Assembly: GCA_016714365.1 (NCBI GenBank)
Contig: JADJNH010000005.1
Span: 1,836,501 to 1,900,500, forward strand
Length of the DNA stretch: 64,000 bases
Direction: 5' to 3'
Source: Candidatus Vicinibacter affinis
Lineage (GTDB): Bacteria; Bacteroidota; Bacteroidia; Chitinophagales; Saprospiraceae
A program made the translations under genes and the position numbers. Positions 44,390 to 54,271 of the stretch are shown piece by piece (positions within the stretch are counted from its first letter, which is position 1; each line of letters starts with the position of its first letter). Under the pieces are notes generated by a model. That model was given only the letters and a program-made list of their open reading frames with translations, was not told the origin of the DNA and searched no databases.

Positions 44390-45439
44390 TTGTCTTTGAA
44401 ACCTGAGATAAATTATTTGCTGTTGTGGCATTTGAACCGATACAAATGGATTGGGATACCTGGTATTGGTAGATTGGAAGGGCATGAAGAGAAAGCCTAC
44501 CTGGATCATCAAAAGGGCGTTATCTATCCATCAAAACTAAAAGTTAGCTTTATATCAGGCGATCAGTTGGATGGCGAACAAATGCTTGAAAACTTACAAA
44601 GAGAATCTGATTATTCCATGGAAGCCCTGGAAGAAGGTTTAGGACAACTGAGCTTTCACCTGGTATCGGAATTAAAAAAAAATCAACAAGTTGTTTTTGA
44701 TCCATATGGCACCTTGAGACAAGATGCAAGCGGTGAAATTAGTTTTCTTCCTTCCTCAATAAATTTGCACGACCGCTTTTTTGGAATGGAGGGGAAAAGC
44801 CTAACGCCGTTGGTGCATCAGTTTCAGGCATTACCTGAAGTTTCAGTACCTGTGAAACCCCTGCCTCAAAAGGAGCGCAACAATTTCAGATGGTTGTACT
44901 ATCTCCTTGGAATTCTTTGGATTGTTTTTCTTTTTCTTTTAATGTGTCCTTCGCGCAAATCAATTCAGCAATCTCCTGTAAAGGTGATGGCGGAAGATCC
45001 TATAAAAAAGTCTTTGGAAACGCAAAGAGAAAGTATTGAATTGAAGCAAAAACACCAGGATAGTATTTCCCTTCTCAATGCTATGACGAATGATTCAACA
45101 AACTTGAATTCTTCCATACAAACAGAAGAAGAAAGCAGTCAAGTGAGTAAGGAAGAATTCAATCACGAAGCCCAAATTTTGGATCATAATATTGAAGAAC
45201 TGGATGACAAAATTAAAGGAAGAAAGTGTGTGATAATTGTAGGCTCCTTTAAAATTAAAGCCAATGCAGAAAGATTAAGTAGGCGGGTGAAAAATAAAAA
45301 TTATAATGTGTACCGGGAATCTTTTGGAGAATTTAATAGAGTGGGTGTGAAGTTTGACTGTTTGTCTAAAGACCTTCATGTCACATTAGCTGAATTAAAA
45401 AAGTCATTTAACCCGGACTCCTGGATTCTTAAATACTGA
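44390..45439 (+). CDS. HU-CCDC81-like and SPOR domain membrane protein
   Basis: 349 aa from a TTG start (no ATG exists before the conserved part; a stop lies 15 bases upstream). Residues about 1-130 match the prokaryotic HU-CCDC81 pattern (INYLLLWHLNRYKWIGIPGIGRL..YPSKLKVSF). One membrane helix follows (about 166-184, LYYLLGILWIVFLFLLMC), then a charged linker and a SPOR domain (about 273-349: KCVIIVGSFKIKANAERLSR..) that binds denuded peptidoglycan. The HU-like part would face the cytoplasm and SPOR the periplasm, a layout found in Bacteroidota. It overlaps kdsA by one base. Confidence 0.8.
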   Translation: MSLKPEINYLLLWHLNRYKWIGIPGIGRLEGHEEKAYLDHQKGVIYPSKLKVSFISGDQLDGEQMLENLQRESDYSMEALEEGLGQLSFHLVSELKKNQQVVFDPYGTLRQDASGEISFLPSSINLHDRFFGMEGKSLTPLVHQFQALPEVSVPVKPLPQKERNNFRWLYYLLGILWIVFLFLLMCPSRKSIQQSPVKVMAEDPIKKSLETQRESIELKQKHQDSISLLNAMTNDSTNLNSSIQTEEESSQVSKEEFNHEAQILDHNIEELDDKIKGRKCVIIVGSFKIKANAERLSRRVKNKNYNVYRESFGEFNRVGVKFDCLSKDLHVTLAELKKSFNPDSWILKY

Positions 45440-46263
45440 TGTCAATGATGAATTGGAATGCGCTTCATAAAATTTCCTTTAAGGAATCCGAACAATTTTT
45501 TCTAATCGCCGGACCATGTGTGGTAGAATCAAAAGATCTCTGTGCTGAAATAGCGGAGCGTATGATTCAACTATGTAAAGACTATTCATTGCCGTACATA
45601 TTCAAAGCCTCTTATCGGAAGGCAAATCGATCAAGGATTGATTCGTTTACCGGCCAGGGTGACTTAACAGGATTGGAGGTTTTGAAATACATAAGCAACC
45701 ATTACCAAATTCCGGTAACAACAGATATTCATACAGATGAAGAAGCAGAACTTGCGGCTGCATATGTTGATGTGCTCCAAATTCCTGCATTTCTTTGCAG
45801 GCAAACTTCCTTGCTGGTTGCAGCAGCCAGAACCGGTAAAGTGGTGAATGTTAAGAAAGGACAGTTTATGAGTCCTGAAGCCATGCAGCATGCTGTTGAC
45901 AAAGTGAGGCAAAGTGGTAATGATGCGGTTTGGTTGACTGATCGCGGAACTACATTTGGATACCATGATCTCATAGTAGATTACAGAGGATTACCAACGA
46001 TGCAAGCATTCGGTGTGCCGGTGATCATGGATTGTACCCATTCGCTCCAACAGCCCAATCAACTTTCTGGGGTTACAGGCGGACGTCCGGATTTGATCCC
46101 CACAATTGCCAAAGCCGCAGTGGCCGTTGGTGTTGATGGACTCTTTATCGAAACCCACCCAAGACCTTCTCAGGCGAAATCAGATGGAGCCAACATGCTC
46201 CAGCTTGATCACATGGAGCCATTATTGGAAAAGTTAGTAAAAGTAAGAAGGGCAATTCTGTAA
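45439..46263 (+). CDS. kdsA: 3-deoxy-8-phosphooctulonate synthase (KDO-8-phosphate synthase)
   Basis: 274 aa. It condenses phosphoenolpyruvate with arabinose 5-phosphate to give KDO 8-phosphate for lipopolysaccharide core synthesis. Motifs: LIAGPCVVES (23-32), FKASYRKANRSR, TDIHTDEEA, WLTDRGTTFGYHDLIVDYRG, MDCTHSLQQPN and ETHPRPSQAKSDGANML. Its ATG overlaps the previous stop (TGATG), so translation is coupled to the HU/SPOR gene. The next gene starts 2 bp after its stop. Confidence 0.95.
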   Translation: MSMMNWNALHKISFKESEQFFLIAGPCVVESKDLCAEIAERMIQLCKDYSLPYIFKASYRKANRSRIDSFTGQGDLTGLEVLKYISNHYQIPVTTDIHTDEEAELAAAYVDVLQIPAFLCRQTSLLVAAARTGKVVNVKKGQFMSPEAMQHAVDKVRQSGNDAVWLTDRGTTFGYHDLIVDYRGLPTMQAFGVPVIMDCTHSLQQPNQLSGVTGGRPDLIPTIAKAAVAVGVDGLFIETHPRPSQAKSDGANMLQLDHMEPLLEKLVKVRRAIL

Positions 46264-46265
46264 GT

Positions 46266-47834
46266 ATGTCCTTTACCGTAGATTTTTCAATACATCATTC
46301 CAAAATTCGGGATGTGACGGCTATTCGCGATGCCATTAAAAGTGCTAGTGCCAAACATCTTGAAAAAGATTTTAATTATCGGATTATTCGTCGAAACATT
46401 GATGCGAGACAGAAAAATGTTGAGTATGTCCTTAAGGCAGAAATTTTCGAAGCGGGAGAATTGATTGAAAAAGTAAATGTATTGGACTTGTTCCACGAAC
46501 TGAAAGCTACCAAAGAAGTTTATATAATTGGAGCAGGACCATGTGGATATTTTGCCGCATTGCAACTGATCCGTCATGGAATTAAGCCAATTCTTTTGGA
46601 GCGAGGAAAGGATGTCAGAGATAGAAGACGCGATTTGAAAGCCATTCAACAGTTTGGGATTGTTAATGAAGATTCCAATTATTGTTTCGGTGAAGGTGGG
46701 GCGGGAACTTATTCTGACGGAAAACTTTATACCAGAGCGACCAAAAGAGGAGACATAAATTATGTTCTGCAATTATTGGTTGCGCATGGTGCCAGCGAGG
46801 ATATTTTGGTGGATGTACATCCTCATATAGGTTCCAATAAATTGCCTGATATCATTTCTGAAATTCGAAAAACGATCGAAAGACATGGAGGCGAAGTAAG
46901 ATTTAATTCAAGACTTACCGATATATTGATAGAGGAAAATAAGGTGACGGGTTTGAAGTTGGGATCCGATATGATTCCATGCCACCAAATAATTTTGGCA
47001 ACCGGACATTCTGCCAGAGACATTTACAAAATACTGCATGAGAAAAATGTTTTCATTGTAGTAAAGCCATTTGCAGTTGGATTTCGAATTGAGCATCCGC
47101 AATCATTAATTGATGAAATTCAATATCACTGTGTGACCAGGCCTGATACCTTGCCGGCATCCAGTTATAACCTGGCATGTCAGGTAGGAGATAAGGGAGT
47201 TTTTTCTTTTTGTATGTGTCCCGGAGGATTGATCATTCCTGCCTCAACCTCACCGGGAGAAATTGTAGTCAATGGAATGTCTTTGTCAAGAAGAGATTCT
47301 CCATATGCCAACAGTGGATTGGTTACTTCTGTCGATCAAAAGGATTTTAGCACTTTTTCAAAACATGGACCTTTGCAGGGGATGTATTTCCAAGAAAATA
47401 TTGAGCGTGATTTTTTTAAAGCCGGAGATGGAACACAGAAAGCGCCCGCACAAAGATTACAGGATTTTCTTACAGGAAGGATAAGTCAGAGTTTGCCGGA
47501 CAGCAGCTATATTCCGGGGATCCTGAATTCAAGAGTAGATCAATTATTTCCAAAGGATATTTATCAACGTTTGAGAACAGGTCTCCAACAGTTTGGAAAA
47601 AAAATGCCGCAATATTTAAGCGATGAAGCTGTGGTGGTAGGCAGTGAATCAAGAACAAGTGCCCCGGTGCGAATACCTAGAGACAAAGAAACATGCATGC
47701 ATCCTCAGGTCCATGGTTTGTATCCGGGAGGTGAAGGAGCAGGCTACGCCGGTGGAATCTTGTCTGCTGCTATGGATGGAATCAGAATTGCGGATGCAAT
47801 TTTTCAGCAATTTCAAGTTGATAAAAATCAGTAA
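46266..47834 (+). CDS. FAD-dependent oxidoreductase (COG2509-type)
   Basis: 522 aa. An N-terminal domain of about 80 residues precedes a Rossmann FAD-binding motif VYIIGAGPCGYFAALQLI (Gly89-x-Gly-x-x-Gly94) and LLERGKDVRDRRRDL. Other features: CFGEGGAGTYSDGKLYTR, ATGHSARDIYKILHEKN, VKPFAVGFRIEHPQ and the C-terminal HGLYPGGEGAGYAGGILSAA, the second FAD contact. This is the layout of the uncharacterised COG2509 flavoproteins (HI0933/geranylgeranyl-reductase-like superfamily). Substrate unknown. Same transcript as kdsA. Confidence 0.85.
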   Translation: MSFTVDFSIHHSKIRDVTAIRDAIKSASAKHLEKDFNYRIIRRNIDARQKNVEYVLKAEIFEAGELIEKVNVLDLFHELKATKEVYIIGAGPCGYFAALQLIRHGIKPILLERGKDVRDRRRDLKAIQQFGIVNEDSNYCFGEGGAGTYSDGKLYTRATKRGDINYVLQLLVAHGASEDILVDVHPHIGSNKLPDIISEIRKTIERHGGEVRFNSRLTDILIEENKVTGLKLGSDMIPCHQIILATGHSARDIYKILHEKNVFIVVKPFAVGFRIEHPQSLIDEIQYHCVTRPDTLPASSYNLACQVGDKGVFSFCMCPGGLIIPASTSPGEIVVNGMSLSRRDSPYANSGLVTSVDQKDFSTFSKHGPLQGMYFQENIERDFFKAGDGTQKAPAQRLQDFLTGRISQSLPDSSYIPGILNSRVDQLFPKDIYQRLRTGLQQFGKKMPQYLSDEAVVVGSESRTSAPVRIPRDKETCMHPQVHGLYPGGEGAGYAGGILSAAMDGIRIADAIFQQFQVDKNQ

Positions 47835-48054
47835 TTTTTATACTTTTAATACAGTGAATATTGATCATAAAAATTGTCTTTTCTAAAATATATATTGCTC
47901 CTTAATGTTCCACATTTGCGAATTTTAACAACAAAATGTTCTTGAAATTTTGATTCAGTTTGGAAGAATTGCTTTCAAAAATTTGCTGGTCTTCTTTAGA
48001 TACTGAATTTCATTTTAGGAAAATTGAAAATAAATACCAATAGTAAAAGACTAG

Positions 48055-49599
48055 TTACAGTGGAATATTTCCGTGCTTTTTCCTGGGAAGTTTATCTACT
48101 TTGTTTTCCAAAGAGGCAAATGCCCTGATGAGTTTTCTTCGGCTGTCTTCCGGAAGTATGACCTCATCAATAAATCCTCTTGAAGCAACTGAATAGGGAT
48201 TTGCAAATTTTTCAGCATACTCCAATTCCTTCTCATGAATGGTGGCTGCCGGATTATCGGACTGGTCTATTTCTTTTTTAAAGATAATTTCGCTGGCGCC
48301 TTTAGCACCCATAACTGCAATTTCAGCAGATGGCCATGCAAAATTAAAATCCGCACCAATGTGCTTGGAGTTCATTACATCGTAGGCGCCTCCGTATGCT
48401 TTCCGGGTGATGAGTGTAATTCTTGGCACAGTAGCTTCACTAAATGCATATAAGAGCTTGGCTCCATTACTGATGATTCCATTCCACTCCTGATCTGTGC
48501 CGGGTAAAAACCCAGGCACATCTTCCAAAACAAGCAAAGGAATATTGAAGCAATCACAAAATCTAACAAACCGTGCTGCTTTTTTTGAGGCATTCACATC
48601 CAGACAACCTGCCAGTACCATGGGTTGATTCGCTACAATGCCGATTGATTTTCCTGCAAGTCTGGCAAATCCAACGACGATGTTTTGTGCAAACAAATCA
48701 TGAATTTCGAAGAAAGATTCATGATCGACAATTTTATGAATAATATCTTTTATGTCGTAAGGTTGGTTGGCATTGTTGGGGATCAGTTCGCTTATGTTTT
48801 CGAGTAATTCATTGGATGGAACATAAGGTATGTCGATAGGTTTTTCTTCACAATTTTGGGGTACATAACCAAGCAGGCGGCGTATTTTAAGAATGCATTC
48901 GACATCATTCTCAGCAGTAAGTTGGGTAACTCCTGATTTTGTAGCATGCGTATGTGCACCACCCAATTCTTCAGAGCTGACTTCTTCATTGGTTACTGTT
49001 TTAACCACGTTTGGGCCGGTTACGAACATGTAGGAAGTATGTTCAACCATGATGATAAAATCAGTCATGGCAGGTGAATAAACAGCTCCACCAGCACAAG
49101 GTCCCATAATGGCTGAAATTTGAGGTATCACCCCGGATGTTCTGACATTTCGATAGAATATGTCGGCATAGCCACCCAAAGATCGAACGCCCTCCTGAAT
49201 TCGTGCACCACCGGAATCATTTAACCCAATTACCGGCGCTCCGTTTCGTAAGGCCATATCCATGATCTTACAAATCTTTTCCGCATGTGTTTCAGAAAGA
49301 GATCCGCCAAATACAGTAAAGTCCTGTGCATATACATACACCAATCGGTTTTCTATAGAGCCATATCCGGTAATTACTCCATCTCCATAATAGATTTGGT
49401 TCTCCATGCCAAAATCGGAACATCTATGAGTAACCAGCTTCCCCAATTCTTCAAAACTTCCGGGATCAAGCAGCAGATGAATTCTTTCTCGCGCGGTGAG
49501 TTTCTTTTTCTGATGCTGGGCATCAATTCGGTTCTGACCACCGCCCAAAAGGGCCTCCTTGTTTTTTTCTAAAAGTTGTTCAATTTTTCGGGACATCAT
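48055..49599 (-). CDS. pccB: Acyl-CoA carboxylase beta subunit (probably propionyl-CoA carboxylase)
   Basis: 514 aa, the usual size. It transfers CO2 from carboxybiotin to an acyl-CoA, most likely propionyl-CoA to methylmalonyl-CoA. Carboxyltransferase features are clear: LLDPGSFEELGKLVTHRCSD near the start, two crotonase-like halves with oxyanion segments GGARIQEGVRSLGGYADIFY and SNGAKLLYAFSEATVPRITL, the GPCAGGAVYSPA motif, KAYGGAYDVM and AVMGAKGASEIIF. The biotin carboxylase/carrier subunit is not in the window. Confidence 0.9.
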   Translation of the reverse strand: MMSRKIEQLLEKNKEALLGGGQNRIDAQHQKKKLTARERIHLLLDPGSFEELGKLVTHRCSDFGMENQIYYGDGVITGYGSIENRLVYVYAQDFTVFGGSLSETHAEKICKIMDMALRNGAPVIGLNDSGGARIQEGVRSLGGYADIFYRNVRTSGVIPQISAIMGPCAGGAVYSPAMTDFIIMVEHTSYMFVTGPNVVKTVTNEEVSSEELGGAHTHATKSGVTQLTAENDVECILKIRRLLGYVPQNCEEKPIDIPYVPSNELLENISELIPNNANQPYDIKDIIHKIVDHESFFEIHDLFAQNIVVGFARLAGKSIGIVANQPMVLAGCLDVNASKKAARFVRFCDCFNIPLLVLEDVPGFLPGTDQEWNGIISNGAKLLYAFSEATVPRITLITRKAYGGAYDVMNSKHIGADFNFAWPSAEIAVMGAKGASEIIFKKEIDQSDNPAATIHEKELEYAEKFANPYSVASRGFIDEVILPEDSRRKLIRAFASLENKVDKLPRKKHGNIPL

Positions 49600-49719
49600 A
49601 CTTCGGCGAAGTTAACCAAACTTGTAAAATTGAAGGAGGATTTGAATCGCAAATTGATTTAAATACCCATAATAAGGACGATTTTCTCATTAGTAAACAG
49701 CACAGCATATAGAAATTTA

Positions 49720-49727
49720 TACCTTTG
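49720..49727 (+). promoter_or_regulatory. Candidate -7 box of the methyltransferase gene
   Basis: TACCTTTG, 7 bases before the ATG at 49735. That is very close, so either the leader is minimal or the ATG at 49747 (residue 5) is used. No -33 element is clear. Confidence 0.4.
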
Positions 49728-49734
49728 TTAAATA

Positions 49735-50481
49735 ATGAAATTAAATATGGGCGCTTTTATAATAAAAATTAATGCTTTTATCAAGGGATTGATATTGTGG
49801 CTTAGGCCTCATATGTTAATTGGTTTTTTAGAAAAGCCGTTTTATTTTACCGCTAATCTTATTAAGCTATCAAGATGGATTAGCCATAATAAAGTTGAGG
49901 GCGTTTTAGATGATTTTTTTACAGCAAAAAGAGATTATTCAAAAAGATTTGAATTATATGACTACGTCTCTAAAAAATACAACCTATACTCGGATGAAAT
50001 ATTATATTTAGAGTTTGGAGTATTTGAAGGACATTCCTTTAAATGGTGGATAGGAGAAAATATAAATCTCGAAAGTAAATTTTATGGCTTTGATACTTTT
50101 GAAGGGCTACCCGAACATTGGGGTGTTTTTTTTGGTAAAGGCACCTTGATGGCAAATATTCCTGAAATAACTGACACACGCGCAACATTTATCAAAGGGC
50201 TTTTCCAGGAAACTCTCCCCGGGTTCATAAGAGAGGGGGAAGTTTTGAGTAAAAAAAGGAAAGTCATTCTATTTGATGCTGATTTGTTTTCATCTACTTT
50301 GTTTTCATTAAGTTCGCTTCATCCAGTACTAAATAAAGGGGATATTATCTTTTTTGATGAGTTCAATGTTCCGAATCATGAATTCCATGCCCTTAAAATT
50401 ATGGAGGAGAGTTATTATTTGAAAACAAAATTAATTGGATCTGTTAACAACTATTATCAAATTGCTTTGGAGGTAATATGA
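49735..50481 (+). CDS. TylF-like class I methyltransferase
   Basis: 248 aa. The central part has the SAM-binding signatures of the macrocin O-methyltransferase (TylF) group: LEFGVFEGHSFKWWIGENI (motif I), FYGFDTFEGLPEHWG, TFIKGLFQETLPGF, and an acidic metal site in VILFDADLFSSTLFSL and DIIFFDEF. The first 60 residues are hydrophobic and basic and may associate with the membrane. It likely methylates a hydroxyl on a sugar or lipid-linked acceptor. There are no glycan or antibiotic genes next to it, so the acceptor is unknown. Confidence 0.75.
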   Translation: MKLNMGAFIIKINAFIKGLILWLRPHMLIGFLEKPFYFTANLIKLSRWISHNKVEGVLDDFFTAKRDYSKRFELYDYVSKKYNLYSDEILYLEFGVFEGHSFKWWIGENINLESKFYGFDTFEGLPEHWGVFFGKGTLMANIPEITDTRATFIKGLFQETLPGFIREGEVLSKKRKVILFDADLFSSTLFSLSSLHPVLNKGDIIFFDEFNVPNHEFHALKIMEESYYLKTKLIGSVNNYYQIALEVI

Positions 50482-50518
50482 AAGCAATTGATTCGATAAA
50501 GATTGAAATATAACTACT

Positions 50519-51277
50519 TCAAATTATCCTTTTTGAAATAACTTCCAGTAAATTCGTTCTGATTCTTCTGGAGATTGGAATGGTTGTTCCGTCATAAAGC
50601 CTTATTTCTTCTCCGTTCCTACCTACAAATTCAATCAGTTTTACATTGATTAGATGAGATTTGTGCACCTCGTAGAAATTATATTTTTCCAGCATACTTT
50701 TGAACTCCCCTATATTTTGGGAACTGATCAAGGTTTTGCCATTTGCACAAACCACCTTGGTATACCCGGCCCAACCCTCACACCGAACAATGTCGCCTAC
50801 TCTGACAAAATGTGCCCCCTCCTTCATTGAAATGGCAATGTTGTGATTTTGGCTAATGGGAAGCGATAAATTGCGTAATAGATTCTGGATACGGTTGTGT
50901 TCAAATTTCAGGTAGACTTTTTCAAGGGCGGCATTAATGGCATGAACGATCTCAGCATTGCTAATGGGTTTTACTATGAACCCAACTGCACACAAACGGA
51001 TGGCATCGATGGCATGCTGGTCCAGACTGGTAACAAATATCAATTCGAAATTGTGTTTGGGCAATCTTTTGAGCAATTCCAAACCACTCTCCCCGGGCAT
51101 TGAAATATCCATAAAAACTAAATCCGGCTGCTTTGACAAAATCTGCACATAAGCATCACGGGTAGTTTGGACTTTATCCAAAATTTGAATGTTGGGAAAC
51201 AGGCTAGTTATTTTTTCTTCCAGAATAGCCAGTGCATCTTGTTCATCGTCAACTAATATGGCTGTTACGGTTTCCAT
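50519..51277 (-). CDS. LytTR-family response regulator
   Basis: 252 aa. Receiver domain (1-120) with acidic pocket AILVDDEQD, phosphorylation site Asp57 (VFMDISMPGESG), Thr/Ser in FVTSLDQHA and Lys in VKPISNAE. LytTR DNA-binding domain in the last 100 residues (GDIVRCEGWAGYTKVVCANG..YNFYEVHKSHLINVKLIEFV..IPISRR). It acts in the cytoplasm as transcription regulator. Its start overlaps the kinase stop by one base, so the two form one two-component unit. Targets unknown. Confidence 0.93.
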   Translation of the reverse strand: METVTAILVDDEQDALAILEEKITSLFPNIQILDKVQTTRDAYVQILSKQPDLVFMDISMPGESGLELLKRLPKHNFELIFVTSLDQHAIDAIRLCAVGFIVKPISNAEIVHAINAALEKVYLKFEHNRIQNLLRNLSLPISQNHNIAISMKEGAHFVRVGDIVRCEGWAGYTKVVCANGKTLISSQNIGEFKSMLEKYNFYEVHKSHLINVKLIEFVGRNGEEIRLYDGTTIPISRRIRTNLLEVISKRII

Positions 51278-54219
51278 TATTTTATATTTAATATCACCCT
51301 GGTTCCTACAGGATTAGATTGTTCTGTCAAGTCTAAGTACTCTAAAGTAACGTAAAAATGGCCCTTTTTATTAACCAGATTGATCCGGTCAAACATCATC
51401 TCTAGACCCCTGGAAATGTGCGTAGCAGGTTTTTGGCTTTTAATTTGGGCTGCTTTTTTTCTACCGATTCCATTGTCTTCAATGGTGATTTTAAGTTTTT
51501 CTGCTTTTTCTTCAATTAGGATAGAAATAAATCCACCATTTTCTTTATGAAATAACCCATGTCCCAGGGCATTTTCAATAATTGGTTGCAATAGCAGAGA
51601 TGGGATTTTTATTGTGGAGGTGTCCAGGTCATTTGGGCGCACCTCTATGCTGAAATCCAGCCTATTCTTAAATCGCAATTTTTCAATTTCCAGATATTTA
51701 CTTATTAATTGAATTTCATCTTTTAGCAGAATGTCTTCATTTTTGGAAGATTCCAGATAAAGCCTCAACAATTTTGAAAATCTGCTCAGGTATTCATCAG
51801 CCAGAGCCTTTTGATCATTTTGTATCAAATTCTGTATGGACCCCATTGCATTGAAAACGAAATGTGGATTCATTTGTGCTCTTAAAGACTCCAGTTTTAC
51901 ATCTGAAATTTGCATGTCTGCCAATAGCTTTGCTTTCTCAGTTTTCTTTTTTCTTTTAAGAACGAATTGTATGATGCCGCTCAATAGCGATACCATAAAA
52001 ATAATTCCCAGAATCCTTGCAACCACTGTTTCATACCATTTAGGCAAAATCATAATTTGCATGGTAGACTCATTCGGAGATATCTGCCCTTTGTAATTTT
52101 CAAGTTTGCATCTAAAGATATAAGTGCCAGGTTTGCTTAAGTTGAAATTTATTTCTGGATTAGCTGTTGAATTCCAGTTGTTTTGTAGTCCCTCTATGGA
52201 ATAATGGTATTTTTTTTGTTCAAGACTATTATATTCGAAAGGCTCAAGAATTATTTTGAAACTTGTGTTACTTCTTGATATTGAAACTATTTTTCCTGAA
52301 TAGCAATCAGAATTATGACACAAGTTAATTTTCAAATTCAAAAATGGATCAGCTTTGTAATTAGTGTAAATTAATGATGAAAAATACGAATTCGAAATTG
52401 CATATATTTTATTTGAATTAGAATATATGTCTACAATATTACGGTCGTTTAATCCGTCTTGGCTGGAAAGTGAATTAATGTTTAAGAATTTATTTTTTGG
52501 GTCTAAAAAGGTGATTCCATTAATTGTTGATAAAATAATTTTATTTTCATTATTTATGAATAAATTATTTATACGTGTATTTGTTTGGATTTTTTGATCA
52601 ATAATTAAATTTGAGTCGAAGTGAATTAGGTCATCATTGTTTGTACTAATTATTAAATTATTTCCCAATACATCTAAGTCTGTAATTATTAATGAATTTG
52701 GAATATTTATTTGTTTCTTGTCAGATCCTTTGAGTGGTTTATGTAAAACGTATAACGAATTATTTATTGAAAAGTAAACATGGTTATTTGTTGAGGAAAT
52801 ATGATTTGTAAATCCGTTTGATAAAAAATGAAATTGCAATTCATTTGATGAATTATTAATTGCAATAAAATCATTAAGTCTTGAAATGTATATGTAGTCT
52901 TTGTCTCGAGAAATATATTTACAGATATTTTTTTGTAATGGGTAATTAAAAATCAACTTATTTTGTTCAGATTTATTAAATTTTGAAAAATAATCTTTAT
53001 TAATTAAGCCAGTTTTTGTCTGAATTTCAAAAACATTTAGAGTGTTGGCAACGATTAAAGATGAATCATTAATATCAATACTGTGGATTGGGTCTAAACC
53101 TAGATTTGCTATTTGTATTAACTCGTTATTTTGAAATTTATATAGTATGCCTTTTGTTGTGCCAACAAAGATGTTGTTCTTGTATCCATTTATTTTACAG
53201 AATCTCCCATATTTATTATTTAAATATTTACTTTTAATTTCATTTTTATTAAAAGTGTTCAAAAATACACCACTAAAATTAGAGCCTATCCATAGGTTGT
53301 TATTTCTATCTTTAAAATTTCTTGTGTACTCAATATTTCTTTGGGTGTTATATGAATTTGATTCTACAATAGCACTTGAGTCAATAGTAATATATTTATT
53401 AGAACTTTCAATATACAATTGGTTATTCTTTACTGTTGGAAGATAGATGATGTTGTTTTCGGATAATAGTTTATTTAAATTGATGCTTGAAATAATTTGA
53501 TTTGATTTAAGAGAAATAATTAATATTTTATTTGCATCATTGGCATACATATATATATAATTATTTGTTTTATAAGCGTAAAATGATTTATAATTTGATA
53601 ATTTGTATTTATTTGGTCTGATGTCATTTAAAAATAGTAAATCACCATTTTCAGTAATAGAATATAGCCTTAGTTTGTCGTTTGAAATAATTAGACATAA
53701 ATCATCATTTAACGGAATGAAGTTATTGAAAATTTTATTTTCTAAGTACTCATTAAAATCTATCTTTACTATTTTGTTTTTAATTTCTTTATACAATATT
53801 CCAAGATTATCAATTACATATATTCCAGATTTTCCTTCTAAAATATTTAATTGCCGACATTCACTTTCAAGAAGATAATTTTTTTCAATCTTTCCATCCT
53901 TAAATGCAATTAACTGATCCGAAGTGTTTTGAGCCCATACTCTATTCCATTTATCTTTATAAAGACCATAAATTATATTGGTAGGCATCCCTTCTTTAAC
54001 CGTAAAGTTTTTAAAAGTATGGCCATTGAAAACAGAGACACCCCTGTCTGTAGCAAAATACATGTAACCCGTGGAATCTTGGCAAATGGCAAATACTTTA
54101 TTGGACAATAACCCATCGGCGACAGTGTAATTCTTATAAGGACTCACCTGGGCATAAGCCGATTGTGGAAAGTGTACAACTAAAATGGTTGAAAAAAAAA
54201 GTGAGCAAAACCAAAGCAT
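51277..54219 (-). CDS. Propeller-sensor histidine kinase (LytS-type His_kinase)
   Basis: About 980 aa from the ATG at 54219. An earlier TTG at 54267 is in frame, but it would lie only 5 bases behind the TATCTTTG promoter box (54272-54279), and the ATG gives a signal peptide (LWFCSLFFSTILVVHFPQSA, then YAQ). The periplasmic part is a long two-component-regulator propeller (about 10-640, YTVADGLLSNKVFAICQDST, MPTNIIYGLYKDKWNRVW) and a Y_Y_Y-like Ig domain (about 655-730). One membrane helix (about 730-750) is followed by a His_kinase domain with phospho-acceptor in QMNPHFVFNAMGSIQNLI (His about 786) and ATP-site LLLQPIIENALGHG. It pairs with the LytTR regulator. The propeller is strikingly Asn/Ile-rich. 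Confidence 0.9.
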   Translation of the reverse strand: MLWFCSLFFSTILVVHFPQSAYAQVSPYKNYTVADGLLSNKVFAICQDSTGYMYFATDRGVSVFNGHTFKNFTVKEGMPTNIIYGLYKDKWNRVWAQNTSDQLIAFKDGKIEKNYLLESECRQLNILEGKSGIYVIDNLGILYKEIKNKIVKIDFNEYLENKIFNNFIPLNDDLCLIISNDKLRLYSITENGDLLFLNDIRPNKYKLSNYKSFYAYKTNNYIYMYANDANKILIISLKSNQIISSINLNKLLSENNIIYLPTVKNNQLYIESSNKYITIDSSAIVESNSYNTQRNIEYTRNFKDRNNNLWIGSNFSGVFLNTFNKNEIKSKYLNNKYGRFCKINGYKNNIFVGTTKGILYKFQNNELIQIANLGLDPIHSIDINDSSLIVANTLNVFEIQTKTGLINKDYFSKFNKSEQNKLIFNYPLQKNICKYISRDKDYIYISRLNDFIAINNSSNELQFHFLSNGFTNHISSTNNHVYFSINNSLYVLHKPLKGSDKKQINIPNSLIITDLDVLGNNLIISTNNDDLIHFDSNLIIDQKIQTNTRINNLFINNENKIILSTINGITFLDPKNKFLNINSLSSQDGLNDRNIVDIYSNSNKIYAISNSYFSSLIYTNYKADPFLNLKINLCHNSDCYSGKIVSISRSNTSFKIILEPFEYNSLEQKKYHYSIEGLQNNWNSTANPEINFNLSKPGTYIFRCKLENYKGQISPNESTMQIMILPKWYETVVARILGIIFMVSLLSGIIQFVLKRKKKTEKAKLLADMQISDVKLESLRAQMNPHFVFNAMGSIQNLIQNDQKALADEYLSRFSKLLRLYLESSKNEDILLKDEIQLISKYLEIEKLRFKNRLDFSIEVRPNDLDTSTIKIPSLLLQPIIENALGHGLFHKENGGFISILIEEKAEKLKITIEDNGIGRKKAAQIKSQKPATHISRGLEMMFDRINLVNKKGHFYVTLEYLDLTEQSNPVGTRVILNIK

Positions 54220-54271
54220 GAATTTTTGCTTGCAGATCAATTCAGATTTTATGTTTTTGTGTACCAAAGTT

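Noticed and set aside
47833..47875. AATTTTTAT / ATAAAAATT inverted repeat behind the FAD oxidoreductase gene
   Set aside because: Only A-T pairs with a 25-base loop; too weak to call a terminator.
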